NCBI RefSeq assembly: GCF_963576545.1
Contig: NC_083648.1
Span: forward strand, 27,719,873-27,783,872
Length of the DNA: 64,000 bases
Direction: 5' to 3'
From: Limanda limanda
Lineage: Eukaryota; Chordata; Actinopteri; Pleuronectiformes; Pleuronectidae
Position numbers and translations under genes: made by a program. Of this stretch, positions 45,847-58,481 are shown in pieces (position 1 is the stretch's first letter; every line of letters begins with the position of its first letter). The notes under the pieces were generated by a model. It was not told where the DNA came from. It saw only the letters and a program-made list of their open reading frames with translations, and did not search any database.

Positions 45847-48800
45847 GAAGGTCGGAGAGACTTGCAAGTAGGCTCTACCCCCACTAAATGGGGTAGCGCA
45901 CATCGATCGGTACCATCCTTGAGCTTCTCCGACTTTCGGAAGGGTTAGGGTTAGGGTTAGGGATGAAAGCACATAGGAGAAAGAGATATTCTTGAATAAC
46001 TTTTTTTGTGAAGGTCGGAGAGACTTGGAAAGTGGTTGCATCTGGACTAATTTGGGTCCTGCGGATCGATTGGTACCATCCCCGAGCTTGTACGACCTTC
46101 GGAAGAGGTCGACCGACGAAATTCCCCCAAATCTGAGGAGATATTCTTGAATAACTTTTTTTGTGAAGGTCGGAGAGACTTGCAAGTAGGCTATACCCCC
46201 ACTAAATGGGGTTGCGCGCATCGATCGGTACCATCCTTGAGCTTCTCCGACTTTCGGAAGGGATAGGGTTAGGGTTAGGGATGAAAGCACATAGGAGAAA
46301 GAGATATTCTTGAATAACTTTTTTTGTGAAGGTCGGAGAGACTTGGAAAGTGGTTGCATCTGGACTAATTTGGGTCCTGCAGATCGATTGGTACCATCCC
46401 CGAGCTTGTACGACCTTCGGAAGAGGTCGACCGACGAAATTCCCCCAAATCTGAGGAGATATTCTTGAATAACTTTTTTTGTGAAGGTCGGAGAGACTTG
46501 CAAGTAGGCTCTACCCCCACTAAATGGGGTAGCGCGCATCGATCGGTACCATCCTTGAGCTTCTCCGACTTTCGGAAGGGTTAGGGTTAGGGTTAGGGAT
46601 GAAAGCACATAGGAGAAAGAGATATTCTTGAATAACTTTTTTTGTGAAGGTCGGAGAGACTTGCAAGTAGGCTCTACCCCCACTAAATGGGGTAGCGCAC
46701 ATCGATCAGTACCATCCTTGAGCTTCTCCGACTTTCGGAAGGGTTAGGGTTAGGGTTAGGGATGAAAGCACATAGGAGAAAGAGATATTCTTGAATAACT
46801 TTTTTTGTGAAGGTCGGAGAGACTTGGAAAGTGGTTGCATCTGGACTAATTTGGGTCCTGCGGATCGATTGGTACCATCCCCGAGCTTGTACGACCTTCG
46901 GAAGAGGTCGACCGACGAAATTCCCCCAAATCTGAGGAGATATTCTTGAATAACTTTTTTTGTGAAGGTCGGAGAGACTTGCAAGTAGGCTATACCCCCA
47001 CTAAATGGGGTTGCGCGCATCGATCGGTACCATCCTTGAGCTTCTCCGACTTTCGGAAGGGATAGGGTTAGGGTTAGGGATGAAAGCACATAGGAGAAAG
47101 AGATATTCTTGAATAACTTTTTTTGTGAAGGTCGGAGAGACTTGGAAAGTGGTTGCATCTGGACTAATTTGGGTCCTGCGGATCGATTGGTACCATCCCC
47201 GAGCTTGTACGACCTTCGGAAGAGGTCGACCGACGAAATTCCCCCAAATCTGAGGAGATATTCTTGAATAACTTTTTTTGTGAAGGTCGGAGAGACTTGC
47301 AAGTAGGCTCTACCCCCACTAAATGGGGTAGCGCGCATCGATCGGTACCATCCTTGAGCTTCTCCGACTTTCGGAAGGGTTAGGGTTAGGGTTAGGGATG
47401 AAAGCACATAGGAGAAAGAGATATTCTTGAATAACTTTTTTTGTGAAGGTCGGAGAGACTTGCAAGTAGGCTCTACCCCCACTAAATGGGGTAGCGCACA
47501 TCGATCGGTACCATCCTTGAGCTTCTCCGACTTTCGGAAGGGTTAGGGTTAGGGTTAGGGATGAAAGCACATAGGAGAAAGAGATATTCTTGAATAACTT
47601 TTTTTGTGAAGGTCGGAGAGACTTGGAAAGTGGTTGCATCTGGACTAATTTGGGTCCTGCGGATCGATTGGTACCATCCCCGAGCTTGTACGACCTTCGG
47701 AAGAGGTCGACCGACGAAATTCCCCCAAATCTGAGGAGATATTCTTGAATAACTTTTTTTGTGAAGGTCGGAGAGACTTGCAAGTAGGCTATACCCCCAC
47801 TAAATGGGGTTGCGCGCATCGATCGGTACCATCCTTGAGCTTCTCCGACTTTCGGAAGGGATAGGGTTAGGGTTAGGGATGAAAGCACATAGGAGAAAGA
47901 GATATTCTTGAATAACTTTTTTTGTGAAGGTCGGAGAGACTTGAAAAGTGGTTGCATCTGGACTAATTTGGGTCCTGCGGATCGATTGGTACCATCCCCG
48001 AGCTTGTACGACCTTCGGAAGAGGTCGACCGACGAAATTCCCCCAAATCTGAGGAGATATTCTTGAATAACTTTTTTTGTGAAGGTCGGAGAGACTTGCA
48101 AGTAGGCTCTACCCCCACTAAATGGGGTAGCGCGCATCGATCGGTACCATCCTTGAGCTTCTCCGACTTTCGGAAGGGTTAGGGTTAGGGTTAGGGATGA
48201 AAGCACATAGGAGAAAGAGATATTCTTGAATAACTTTTTTTGTGAAGGTCGGAGAGACTTGGAAAGTGGTTGCATCTGGACTAATTTGGGTCCTGCGGAT
48301 CGATTGGTACCATCCCCGAGCTTGTACGACCTTCGGAAGAGGTCGACCGACGAAATTCCCCCAAATCTGAGGAGATATTCTTGAATAACTTTTTTTGTGA
48401 AGGTCGGAGAGACTTGCAAGTAGGCTATACCCCCACTAAATGGGGTTGCGCGCATCGATCGGTACCATCCTTGAGCTTCTCCGACTTTCGGAAGGGATAG
48501 GGTTAGGGTTAGGGATGAAAGCACATAGGAGAAAGAGATATTCTTGAATAACTTTTTTTGTGAAGGTCGGAGAGACTTGGAAAGTGGTTGCATCTGGACT
48601 AATTTGGGTCCTGCGGATCGATTGGTACCATCCCCGAGCTTGTACGACCTTCGGAAGAGGTCGACCGACGAAATTCCCCCAAATCTGAGGAGATATTCTT
48701 GAATAACTTTTTTTGTGAAGGTCGGAGAGACTTGCAAGTAGGCTCTACCCCCACTAAATGGGGTTGCGCGCATCGATCGGTACCATCCTTGAGCTTCTCC

Positions 48801-49523
48801 GACTTTCGGAAGGGTTAGGGTTAGGGTTAGGGATGATAGCACATAGGAGAAAGAGATATTCTTGAATAACTTTTTTTGTGAAGGTCGGAGAGACTTGCAA
48901 GTAGGCTCTACCCCCACTAAATGGGGTAGCGCGCATCGATCGGTACCATCCTTGAGCTTCTCCGACTTTCGGAAGGGTTAGGGTTAGGGTTAGGGATGAA
49001 AGCACATAGGAGAAAGAGATATTCTTGAATAACTTTTTTTGTGAAGGTCGGAGAGACTTGCAAGTAGGCTCTACCCCCACTAAATGGGGTTGCTTGCATC
49101 GATCGGTACCATCCTTGAGCTTCTCCGACTTTCGGAAGGGTTAGGGTTAGGGTTAGGGATGAAAGCACATAGGAGAAAGAGATATTCTTGAATAACTTTT
49201 TTTGTGAAGGTCGGAGAGACTTGGAAAGTGGTTGCATCTGGACTAATTTGGGTCCTGCGGATCGATTGGTACCATCCCCGAGCTTGTACGACCTTCGGAA
49301 GAGGTCGACCGACGAAATTCCCCCAAATCTGAGGAGATATTCTTGAATAACTTTTTTTGTGAAGGTCGGAGAGACTTGCAAGTAGGCTCTACCCCCACTA
49401 AATGGGGTAGCGCACATCGATCGGTACCATCCTTGAGCTTCTCCGACTTTCGGAAGGGTTAGGGTTAGGGTTAGGGATGAAAGCACATAGGAGAAAGAGA
49501 TATTCTTGAATAACTTTTTTTGT
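45847..49523 (+). repeat. 3,677-bp tandem duplication, copy 1
   Basis: Units: A45847 (G54A), B46010, C46165, B46328 (G54A), A46483, A46646 (G54A, G63A), B46809, C46964, B47127, A47282, A47445 (G54A), B47608, C47763, B47926 (G19A, cttgaaaag), A48081, B48244, C48399, B48562, A48717 (A49T, with gatgatagc), A48880, A49043 (A49T, ttgcttgc), B49206, A49361 (G54A). Confidence 0.92.
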
Positions 49524-52500
49524 GAAGGTCGGAGAGACTTGCAAGTAGGCTCTACCCCCACTAAATGGGGTAGCGCACATCGATCGGTACCATCCTTGAG
49601 CTTCTCCGACTTTCGGAAGGGTTAGGGTTAGGGTTAGGGATGAAAGCACATAGGAGAAAGAGATATTCTTGAATAACTTTTTTTGTGAAGGTCGGAGAGA
49701 CTTGGAAAGTGGTTGCATCTGGACTAATTTGGGTCCTGCGGATCGATTGGTACCATCCCCGAGCTTGTACGACCTTCGGAAGAGGTCGACCGACGAAATT
49801 CCCCCAAATCTGAGGAGATATTCTTGAATAACTTTTTTTGTGAAGGTCGGAGAGACTTGCAAGTAGGCTATACCCCCACTAAATGGGGTTGCGCGCATCG
49901 ATCGGTACCATCCTTGAGCTTCTCCGACTTTCGGAAGGGATAGGGTTAGGGTTAGGGATGAAAGCACATAGGAGAAAGAGATATTCTTGAATAACTTTTT
50001 TTGTGAAGGTCGGAGAGACTTGGAAAGTGGTTGCATCTGGACTAATTTGGGTCCTGCAGATCGATTGGTACCATCCCCGAGCTTGTACGACCTTCGGAAG
50101 AGGTCGACCGACGAAATTCCCCCAAATCTGAGGAGATATTCTTGAATAACTTTTTTTGTGAAGGTCGGAGAGACTTGCAAGTAGGCTCTACCCCCACTAA
50201 ATGGGGTAGCGCGCATCGATCGGTACCATCCTTGAGCTTCTCCGACTTTCGGAAGGGTTAGGGTTAGGGTTAGGGATGAAAGCACATAGGAGAAAGAGAT
50301 ATTCTTGAATAACTTTTTTTGTGAAGGTCGGAGAGACTTGCAAGTAGGCTCTACCCCCACTAAATGGGGTAGCGCACATCGATCAGTACCATCCTTGAGC
50401 TTCTCCGACTTTCGGAAGGGTTAGGGTTAGGGTTAGGGATGAAAGCACATAGGAGAAAGAGATATTCTTGAATAACTTTTTTTGTGAAGGTCGGAGAGAC
50501 TTGGAAAGTGGTTGCATCTGGACTAATTTGGGTCCTGCGGATCGATTGGTACCATCCCCGAGCTTGTACGACCTTCGGAAGAGGTCGACCGACGAAATTC
50601 CCCCAAATCTGAGGAGATATTCTTGAATAACTTTTTTTGTGAAGGTCGGAGAGACTTGCAAGTAGGCTATACCCCCACTAAATGGGGTTGCGCGCATCGA
50701 TCGGTACCATCCTTGAGCTTCTCCGACTTTCGGAAGGGATAGGGTTAGGGTTAGGGATGAAAGCACATAGGAGAAAGAGATATTCTTGAATAACTTTTTT
50801 TGTGAAGGTCGGAGAGACTTGGAAAGTGGTTGCATCTGGACTAATTTGGGTCCTGCGGATCGATTGGTACCATCCCCGAGCTTGTACGACCTTCGGAAGA
50901 GGTCGACCGACGAAATTCCCCCAAATCTGAGGAGATATTCTTGAATAACTTTTTTTGTGAAGGTCGGAGAGACTTGCAAGTAGGCTCTACCCCCACTAAA
51001 TGGGGTAGCGCGCATCGATCGGTACCATCCTTGAGCTTCTCCGACTTTCGGAAGGGTTAGGGTTAGGGTTAGGGATGAAAGCACATAGGAGAAAGAGATA
51101 TTCTTGAATAACTTTTTTTGTGAAGGTCGGAGAGACTTGCAAGTAGGCTCTACCCCCACTAAATGGGGTAGCGCACATCGATCGGTACCATCCTTGAGCT
51201 TCTCCGACTTTCGGAAGGGTTAGGGTTAGGGTTAGGGATGAAAGCACATAGGAGAAAGAGATATTCTTGAATAACTTTTTTTGTGAAGGTCGGAGAGACT
51301 TGGAAAGTGGTTGCATCTGGACTAATTTGGGTCCTGCGGATCGATTGGTACCATCCCCGAGCTTGTACGACCTTCGGAAGAGGTCGACCGACGAAATTCC
51401 CCCAAATCTGAGGAGATATTCTTGAATAACTTTTTTTGTGAAGGTCGGAGAGACTTGCAAGTAGGCTATACCCCCACTAAATGGGGTTGCGCGCATCGAT
51501 CGGTACCATCCTTGAGCTTCTCCGACTTTCGGAAGGGATAGGGTTAGGGTTAGGGATGAAAGCACATAGGAGAAAGAGATATTCTTGAATAACTTTTTTT
51601 GTGAAGGTCGGAGAGACTTGAAAAGTGGTTGCATCTGGACTAATTTGGGTCCTGCGGATCGATTGGTACCATCCCCGAGCTTGTACGACCTTCGGAAGAG
51701 GTCGACCGACGAAATTCCCCCAAATCTGAGGAGATATTCTTGAATAACTTTTTTTGTGAAGGTCGGAGAGACTTGCAAGTAGGCTCTACCCCCACTAAAT
51801 GGGGTAGCGCGCATCGATCGGTACCATCCTTGAGCTTCTCCGACTTTCGGAAGGGTTAGGGTTAGGGTTAGGGATGAAAGCACATAGGAGAAAGAGATAT
51901 TCTTGAATAACTTTTTTTGTGAAGGTCGGAGAGACTTGGAAAGTGGTTGCATCTGGACTAATTTGGGTCCTGCGGATCGATTGGTACCATCCCCGAGCTT
52001 GTACGACCTTCGGAAGAGGTCGACCGACGAAATTCCCCCAAATCTGAGGAGATATTCTTGAATAACTTTTTTTGTGAAGGTCGGAGAGACTTGCAAGTAG
52101 GCTATACCCCCACTAAATGGGGTTGCGCGCATCGATCGGTACCATCCTTGAGCTTCTCCGACTTTCGGAAGGGATAGGGTTAGGGTTAGGGATGAAAGCA
52201 CATAGGAGAAAGAGATATTCTTGAATAACTTTTTTTGTGAAGGTCGGAGAGACTTGGAAAGTGGTTGCATCTGGACTAATTTGGGTCCTGCGGATCGATT
52301 GGTACCATCCCCGAGCTTGTACGACCTTCGGAAGAGGTCGACCGACGAAATTCCCCCAAATCTGAGGAGATATTCTTGAATAACTTTTTTTGTGAAGGTC
52401 GGAGAGACTTGCAAGTAGGCTCTACCCCCACTAAATGGGGTTGCGCGCATCGATCGGTACCATCCTTGAGCTTCTCCGACTTTCGGAAGGGTTAGGGTTA

Positions 52501-53200
52501 GGGTTAGGGATGAAAGCACATAGGAGAAAGAGATATTCTTGAATAACTTTTTTTGTGAAGGTCGGAGAGACTTGCAAGTAGGCTCTACCCCCACTTAATT
52601 GGGTAGCGCGCATCGATCGGTACCATCCTTGAGCTTCTCCGACTTTCGGAAGGGTTAGGGTTAGGGTTAGGGATGAAAGCACATAGGAGAAAGAGATATT
52701 CTTGAATAACTTTTTTTGTGAAGGTCGGAGAGACTTGCAAGTAGGCTCTACCCCCACTAAATGGGGTTGCGCGCATCGATCGGTACCATCCTTGAGCTTC
52801 TCCGACTTTCGGAAGGGTTAGGGTTAGGGTTAGGGATGAAAGCACATAGGAGAAAGAGATATTCTTGAATAACTTTTTTTGTGAAGGTCGGAGAGACTTG
52901 GAAAGTGGTTGCATCTGGACTAATTTGGGTCCTGCGGATCGATTGGTACCATCCCCGAGCTTGTACGACCTTCGGAAGAGGTCGACCGACGAAATTCCCC
53001 CAAATCTGAGGAGATATTCTTGAATAACTTTTTTTGTGAAGGTCGGAGAGACTTGCAAGTAGGCTCTACCCCCACTAAATGGGGTAGCGCACATCGATCG
53101 GTACCATCCTTGAGCTTCTCCGACTTTCGGAAGGGTTAGGGTTAGGGTTAGGGATGAAAGCACATAGGAGAAAGAGATATTCTTGAATAACTTTTTTTTT
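49524..53200 (+). repeat. 3,677-bp tandem duplication, copy 2
   Basis: Units: A49524 (G54A), B49687, C49842, B50005 (G54A), A50160, A50323 (G54A, G63A), B50486, C50641, B50804, A50959, A51122 (G54A), B51285, C51440, B51603 (G19A), A51758, B51921, C52076, B52239, A52394 (A49T), A52557 (acttaattggg), A52720 (A49T), B52883, A53038 (G54A; the G in the terminal T-run is changed to T). The unit order is the same as copy 1, with a few private changes in each copy. Confidence 0.92.
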
Positions 53201-54333
53201 GAAGGTCGGAGAGACTTGCAAGTAGGCTCTACCCCCACTAAATGGGGTAGCGCACATCGATCGGTACCATCCTTGAGCTTCTCCGACTTTCGGAAGGGTT
53301 AGGGTTAGGGTTAGGGATGAAAGCACATAGGAGAAAGAGATATTCTTGAATAACTTTTTTTGTGAAGGTCGGAGAGACTTGCAAGTAGGCTCTACCCCCA
53401 CTAAATGGGGTTGCGCGCATCGATCGGTACCATCCTTGAGCTTCTCCGACTTTCGGAAGGGTTAGGGTTAGGGTTAGGGATGAAAGCACATAGGAGAAAG
53501 AGATATTCTTGAATAACTTTTTTTGTGAAGGTCGGAGAGACTTGCAAGTAGGCTCTACCCCCACTAAATGGGGTAGCGCGCATCGATCGGTACCATCCTT
53601 GAGCTTCTCCGACTTTCGGAAGGGTTAGGGTTAGGGTTAGGGATGAAAGCACATAGGAGAAAGAGATATTCTTGAATAACTTTTTTTGTGAAGGTCGGAG
53701 AGACTTGCAAGTAGGCTCTACCCCCACTAAATGGGGTTGCGCGCATCGATCGGTACCATCCTTGAGCTTCTCCGACTTTCGGAAGGGTTAGGGTTAGGGT
53801 TAGGGATGAAAGCACATAGGAGAAAGAGATATTCTTGAATAACTTTTTTTGTGAAGGTCGGAGAGACTTGGAAAGTGGTTGCATCTGGACTAATTTGGGT
53901 CCTGCGGATCGATTGGTACCATCCCCGAGCTTGTACGACCTTCGGAAGAGGTCGACCGACGAAATTCCCCCAAATCTGAGGAGATATTCTTGAATAACTT
54001 TTTTTGTGAAGGTCGGAGAGACTTGCAAGTAGGCTCTACCCCCACTAAATGGGGTAGCGCGCATCGATCGGTACCATCCTTGAGCTTCTCCGACTTTCGG
54101 AAGGGTTAGGGTTAGGGTTAGGGATGAAAGCACATAGGAGAAAGAGATATTCTTGAATAACTTTTTTTGTGAAGGTCGGAGAGACTTGCAAGTAGGCTCT
54201 ACCCCCACTAAATGGGGTAGCGCACATCGATCGGTACCATCCTTGAGCTTCTCCGACTTTCGGAAGGGTTAGGGTTAGGGTTAGGGATGAAAGCACATAG
54301 GAGAAAGAGATATTCTTGAATAACTTTTTTTGT
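53201..54333 (+). repeat. A-rich block continuing a five-A run
   Basis: Units: A53201 (G54A), A53364 (A49T), A53527, A53690 (A49T), B53853, A54008, A54171 (G54A). With A53038 this makes five consecutive A-type units, all with three hexamers. It is unrelated in markers to the left-domain five-A runs. Confidence 0.9.
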
Positions 54334-57300
54334 GAAGGTCGGAGAGACTTGGAAAGTGGTTGCATCTGGACTAATTTGGGTCCTGCGGATCGATTGGTAC
54401 CATCCCCGAGCTTGTACGACCTTCGGAAGAGGTCGACCGACGAAATTCCCCCAAATCTGAGGAGATATTCTTGAATAACTTTTTTTGTGAAGGTCGGAGA
54501 GACTTGCAAGTAGGCTATACCCCCACTAAATGGGGTTGCGCGCATCGATCGGTACCATCCTTGAGCTTCTCCGACTTTCGGAAGGGATAGGGTTAGGGTT
54601 AGGGATGAAAGCACATAGGAGAAAGAGATATTCTTGAATAACTTTTTTTGTGAAGGTCGGAGAGACTTGGAAAGTGGTTGCATCTGGACTAATTTGGGTC
54701 CTGCGGATCGATTGGTACCATCCCCGAGCTTGTACGACCTTCGGAAGAGGTCGACCGACGAAATTCCCCCAAATCTGAGGAGATATTCTTGAATAACTTT
54801 TTTTGTGAAGGTCGGAGAGACTTGCAAGTAGGCTCTACCCCCACTAAATGGGGTAGCGCGCATCGATCGGTACCATCCTTGAGCTTCTCCGACTTTCGGA
54901 AGGGTTAGGGTTAGGGATGAAAGCACATAGGAGAAAGAGATATTCTTGAATAACTTTTTTTGTGAAGGTCGGAGAGACTTGCAAGTAGGCTCTACCCCCA
55001 CTAAATGGGGTAGCGCGCATCGATCGGTACCATCCTTGAGCTTCTCCGACTTTCGGAAGGGTTAGGGTTAGGGTTAGGGATGAAAGCACATAGGAGAAAG
55101 AGATATTCTTGAATAACTTTTTTTGTGAAGGTCGGAGAGACTTGGAAAGTGGTTGCATCTGGACTAATTTGGGTCATGCGGATCGATTGGTACCATCCCC
55201 GAGCTTGTACGACCTTCGGAAGAGGTCGACCGACGAAATTCCCCCAAATCTGAGGAGATATTCTTGAATAACTTTTTTTGTGAAGGTCGGAGAGACTTGC
55301 AAGTAGGCTCTACCCCCACTAAATGGGGTAGCGCGCATCGATCGGTACCATCCTCGAGCTTCTCCGACTTTCGGAAGGGTTAGGGTTAGGGTTAGGGATG
55401 AAAGCACATAGGAGAAAGAGATATTCTTGAATAACTTTTTTTGTGAAGGTCGGAGAGACTTGCAAGTAGGCTCTACCCCCACTAAATGGGGTAGCGCGCA
55501 TCGATCGGTACCATCCTTGAGCTTCTCCGACTTTCGGAAGGGTTAGGGTTAGGGATGAAAGCACATAGGAGAAAGAGATATTCTTGAATAACTTTTTTTG
55601 TGAAGGTCGAAGAGACTTGGAAAGTGGTTGCATCTGGACTAATTTGGGTCCTGCGGATCGATTGGTACCATCCCCGAGCTTGTACGACCTTCGAAAGAGG
55701 TCGACCGACGAAATTCCCCCAAATCTGAGGAGATATTCTTGAATAACTTTTTTTGTGAAGGTCGGAGAGACTTGCAAGTAGGCTCTACCCCCACTAAATG
55801 GGGTAGCGCGCATCGATCGGTACCATCCTTGAGCTTCTCCGACTTTCGGAAGGGTTAGGGTTAGGGTTAGGGATGAAAGCACATAGGAGAAAGAGATATT
55901 CTTGAATAACTTTTTTTGTGAAGGTCGGAGAGACTTGCAAGTAGGCTCTACCCCCACTAAATGGGGTAGCGCGCATCGATCGGTACCATCCTTGAGCTTC
56001 TCCGACTTTCGGAAGGGTTAGGGTTAGGGTTAGGGATGAAAGCACATAGGAGAAAGAGATATTCTTGAATAACTTTTTTTGTGAAGGTCGGAGAGACTTG
56101 CAAGTAGGCTCTACCCCCACTAAATGGGGTAGCGCGCATCGATCGGTACCATCCTTGAGCTTCTCCGACTTTCGGAAGGGTTAGGGTTAGGGTTAGGGAT
56201 GAAAGCACATAGGAGAAAGAGATATTCTTGAATAACTTTTTTTGTGAAGGTCGGAGAGACTTGCAAGTAGGCTCTACCCCCACTAAATGGGGTAGCGCGC
56301 ATCGATCGGTACCATCCTTGAGCTTCTCCGACTTTCGGAAGGGTTAGGGTTAGGGTTAGGGATGAAAGCACATAGGAGAAAGAGATATTCTTGAATAACT
56401 TTTTTTGTGAAGGTCGGAGAGACTTGGAAAGTGGTTGCATCTGGACTAATTTGGGTCCTGCGGATCGATTGGTACCATCCCCGAGCTTGTACGACCTTCG
56501 GAAGAGGTCGACCGACGAAATTCCCCCAAATCTGAGGAGATATTCTTGAATAACTTTTTTTGTGAAGGTCGGAGAGACTTGCAAGTAGGCTATACCCCCA
56601 CTAAATGGGGTTGCGCGCATCGATCGGTACCATCCTTGAGCTTCTCCGACTTTCGGAAGGGATAGGGTTAGGGTTAGGGATGAAAGCACATAGGAGAAAG
56701 AGATATTCTTGAATAACTTTTTTTGTGAAGGTCGGAGAGACTTGGAAAGTGGTTGCATCTGGACTAATTTGGGTCCTGCGGATCGATTGGTACCATCCCC
56801 GAGCTTGTACGACCTTCGGAAGAGGTCGACCGACGAAATTCCCCCAAATCTGAGGAGATATTCTTGAATAACTTTTTTTGTGAAGGTCGGAGAGACTTGC
56901 AAGTAGGCTCTACCCCCACTAAATGGGGTTGCGCGCATCGATCGGTACCATCCTTGAGCTTCTCCGACTTTCGGAAGGGTTAGGGTTAGGGTTAGGGATG
57001 AAAGCACATAGGAGAAAGAGATATTCTTGAATAACTTTTTTTGTGAAGGTCGGAGAGACTTGCAAGTAGGCTCTACCCCCACTAAATGGGGTAGCGCGCA
57101 TCGATCGGTACCATCCTTGAGCTTCTCCGACTTTCGGAAGGGTTAGGGTTAGGGTTAGGGATGAAAGCACATAGGAGAAAGAGATATTCTTGAATAACTT
57201 TTTTTGTGAAGGTCGGAGAGACTTGCAAGTAGGCTCTACCCCCACTAAATGGGGTTGCGCGCATCGATCGGTACCATCCTTGAGCTTCTCCGACTTTCGG

Positions 57301-58481
57301 AAGGGTTAGGGTTAGGGTTAGGGATGAAAGCACATAGGAGAAAGAGATATTCTTGAATAACTTTTTTTGTGAAGGTCGGAGAGACTTGGAAAGTGGTTGC
57401 ATCTGGACTAATTTGGGTCCTGCAGATCGATTGGTACCATCCCCGAGCTTGTACGACCTTCGGAAGAGGTCGACCGACGAAATTCCCCCAAATCTGAGGA
57501 GATATTCTTGAATAACTTTTTTTGTGAAGGTCGGAGAGACTTGCAAGTAGGCTCTACCCCCACTAAATGGGGTAGCGCGCATCGATCGGTACCATCCTTG
57601 AGCTTCTCCGACTTTCGGAAGGGTTAGGGTTAGGGATGAAAGCACATAGGAGAAAGAGATATTCTTGAATAACTTTTTTTGTGAAGGTCGGAGAGACTTG
57701 GAAAGTGGTTGCATCTGGACTAATTTGGGTCCTGCGGATCGATTGGTACCATCCCCGAGCTTGTACGACCTTCGGAAGAGGTCGACCGACGAAATTCCCC
57801 CAAATCTGAGGAGATATTCTTGAATAACTTTTTTTGTGAAGGTCGGAGAGACTTGCAAGTAGGCTATACCCCCACTAAATGGGGTTGCGCGCATCGATCG
57901 GTACCATCCTTGAGCTTCTCCGACTTTCGGAAGGGATAGGGTTAGGGTTAGGGATGAAAGCACATAGGAGAAAGAGATATTCTTGAATAACTTTTTTTGT
58001 GAAGGTCGGAGAGACTTGGAAAGTGGTTGCATCTGGACTAATTTGGGTCCTGCGGATCGATTGGTACCATCCCCGAGCTTGTACGACCTTCGGAAGAGGT
58101 CGACCGACGAAATTCCCCCAAATCTGAGGAGATATTCTTGAATAACTTTTTTTGTGAAGGTCGGAGAGACTTGCAAGTAGGCTCTACCCCCACTAAATGG
58201 GGTAGCGCGCATCGATCGGTACCATCCTTGAGCTTCTCCGACTTTCGGAAGGGTTAGGGTTAGGGTTAGGGATGAAAGCACATAGGAGAAAGAGATATTC
58301 TTGAATAACTTTTTTTGTGAAGGTCGGAGAGACTTGCAAGTAGGCTCTACCCCCACTAAATGGGGTAGCGCACATCGATCAGTACCATCCTTGAGCTTCT
58401 CCGACTTTCGGAAGGGTTAGGGTTAGGGTTAGGGATGAAAGCACATAGGAGAAAGAGATATTCTTGAATAACTTTTTTTGT
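54334..58481 (+). repeat. Mixed right-domain block
   Basis: Units: B54334, C54489, B54652, A2 54807, A54964, B55127 (gggtcatg), A55282 (T74C), A2 55445, B55602 (G9A, G93A), A55757, A55920, A56083, A56246, B56409, C56564, B56727, A56882 (A49T), A57045, A57208 (A49T), B57371 (G54A), A2 57526, B57683, C57838, B58001, A58156, A58319 (G54A, G63A). Units 54964-56082 match 41220-42338. Confidence 0.9.
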
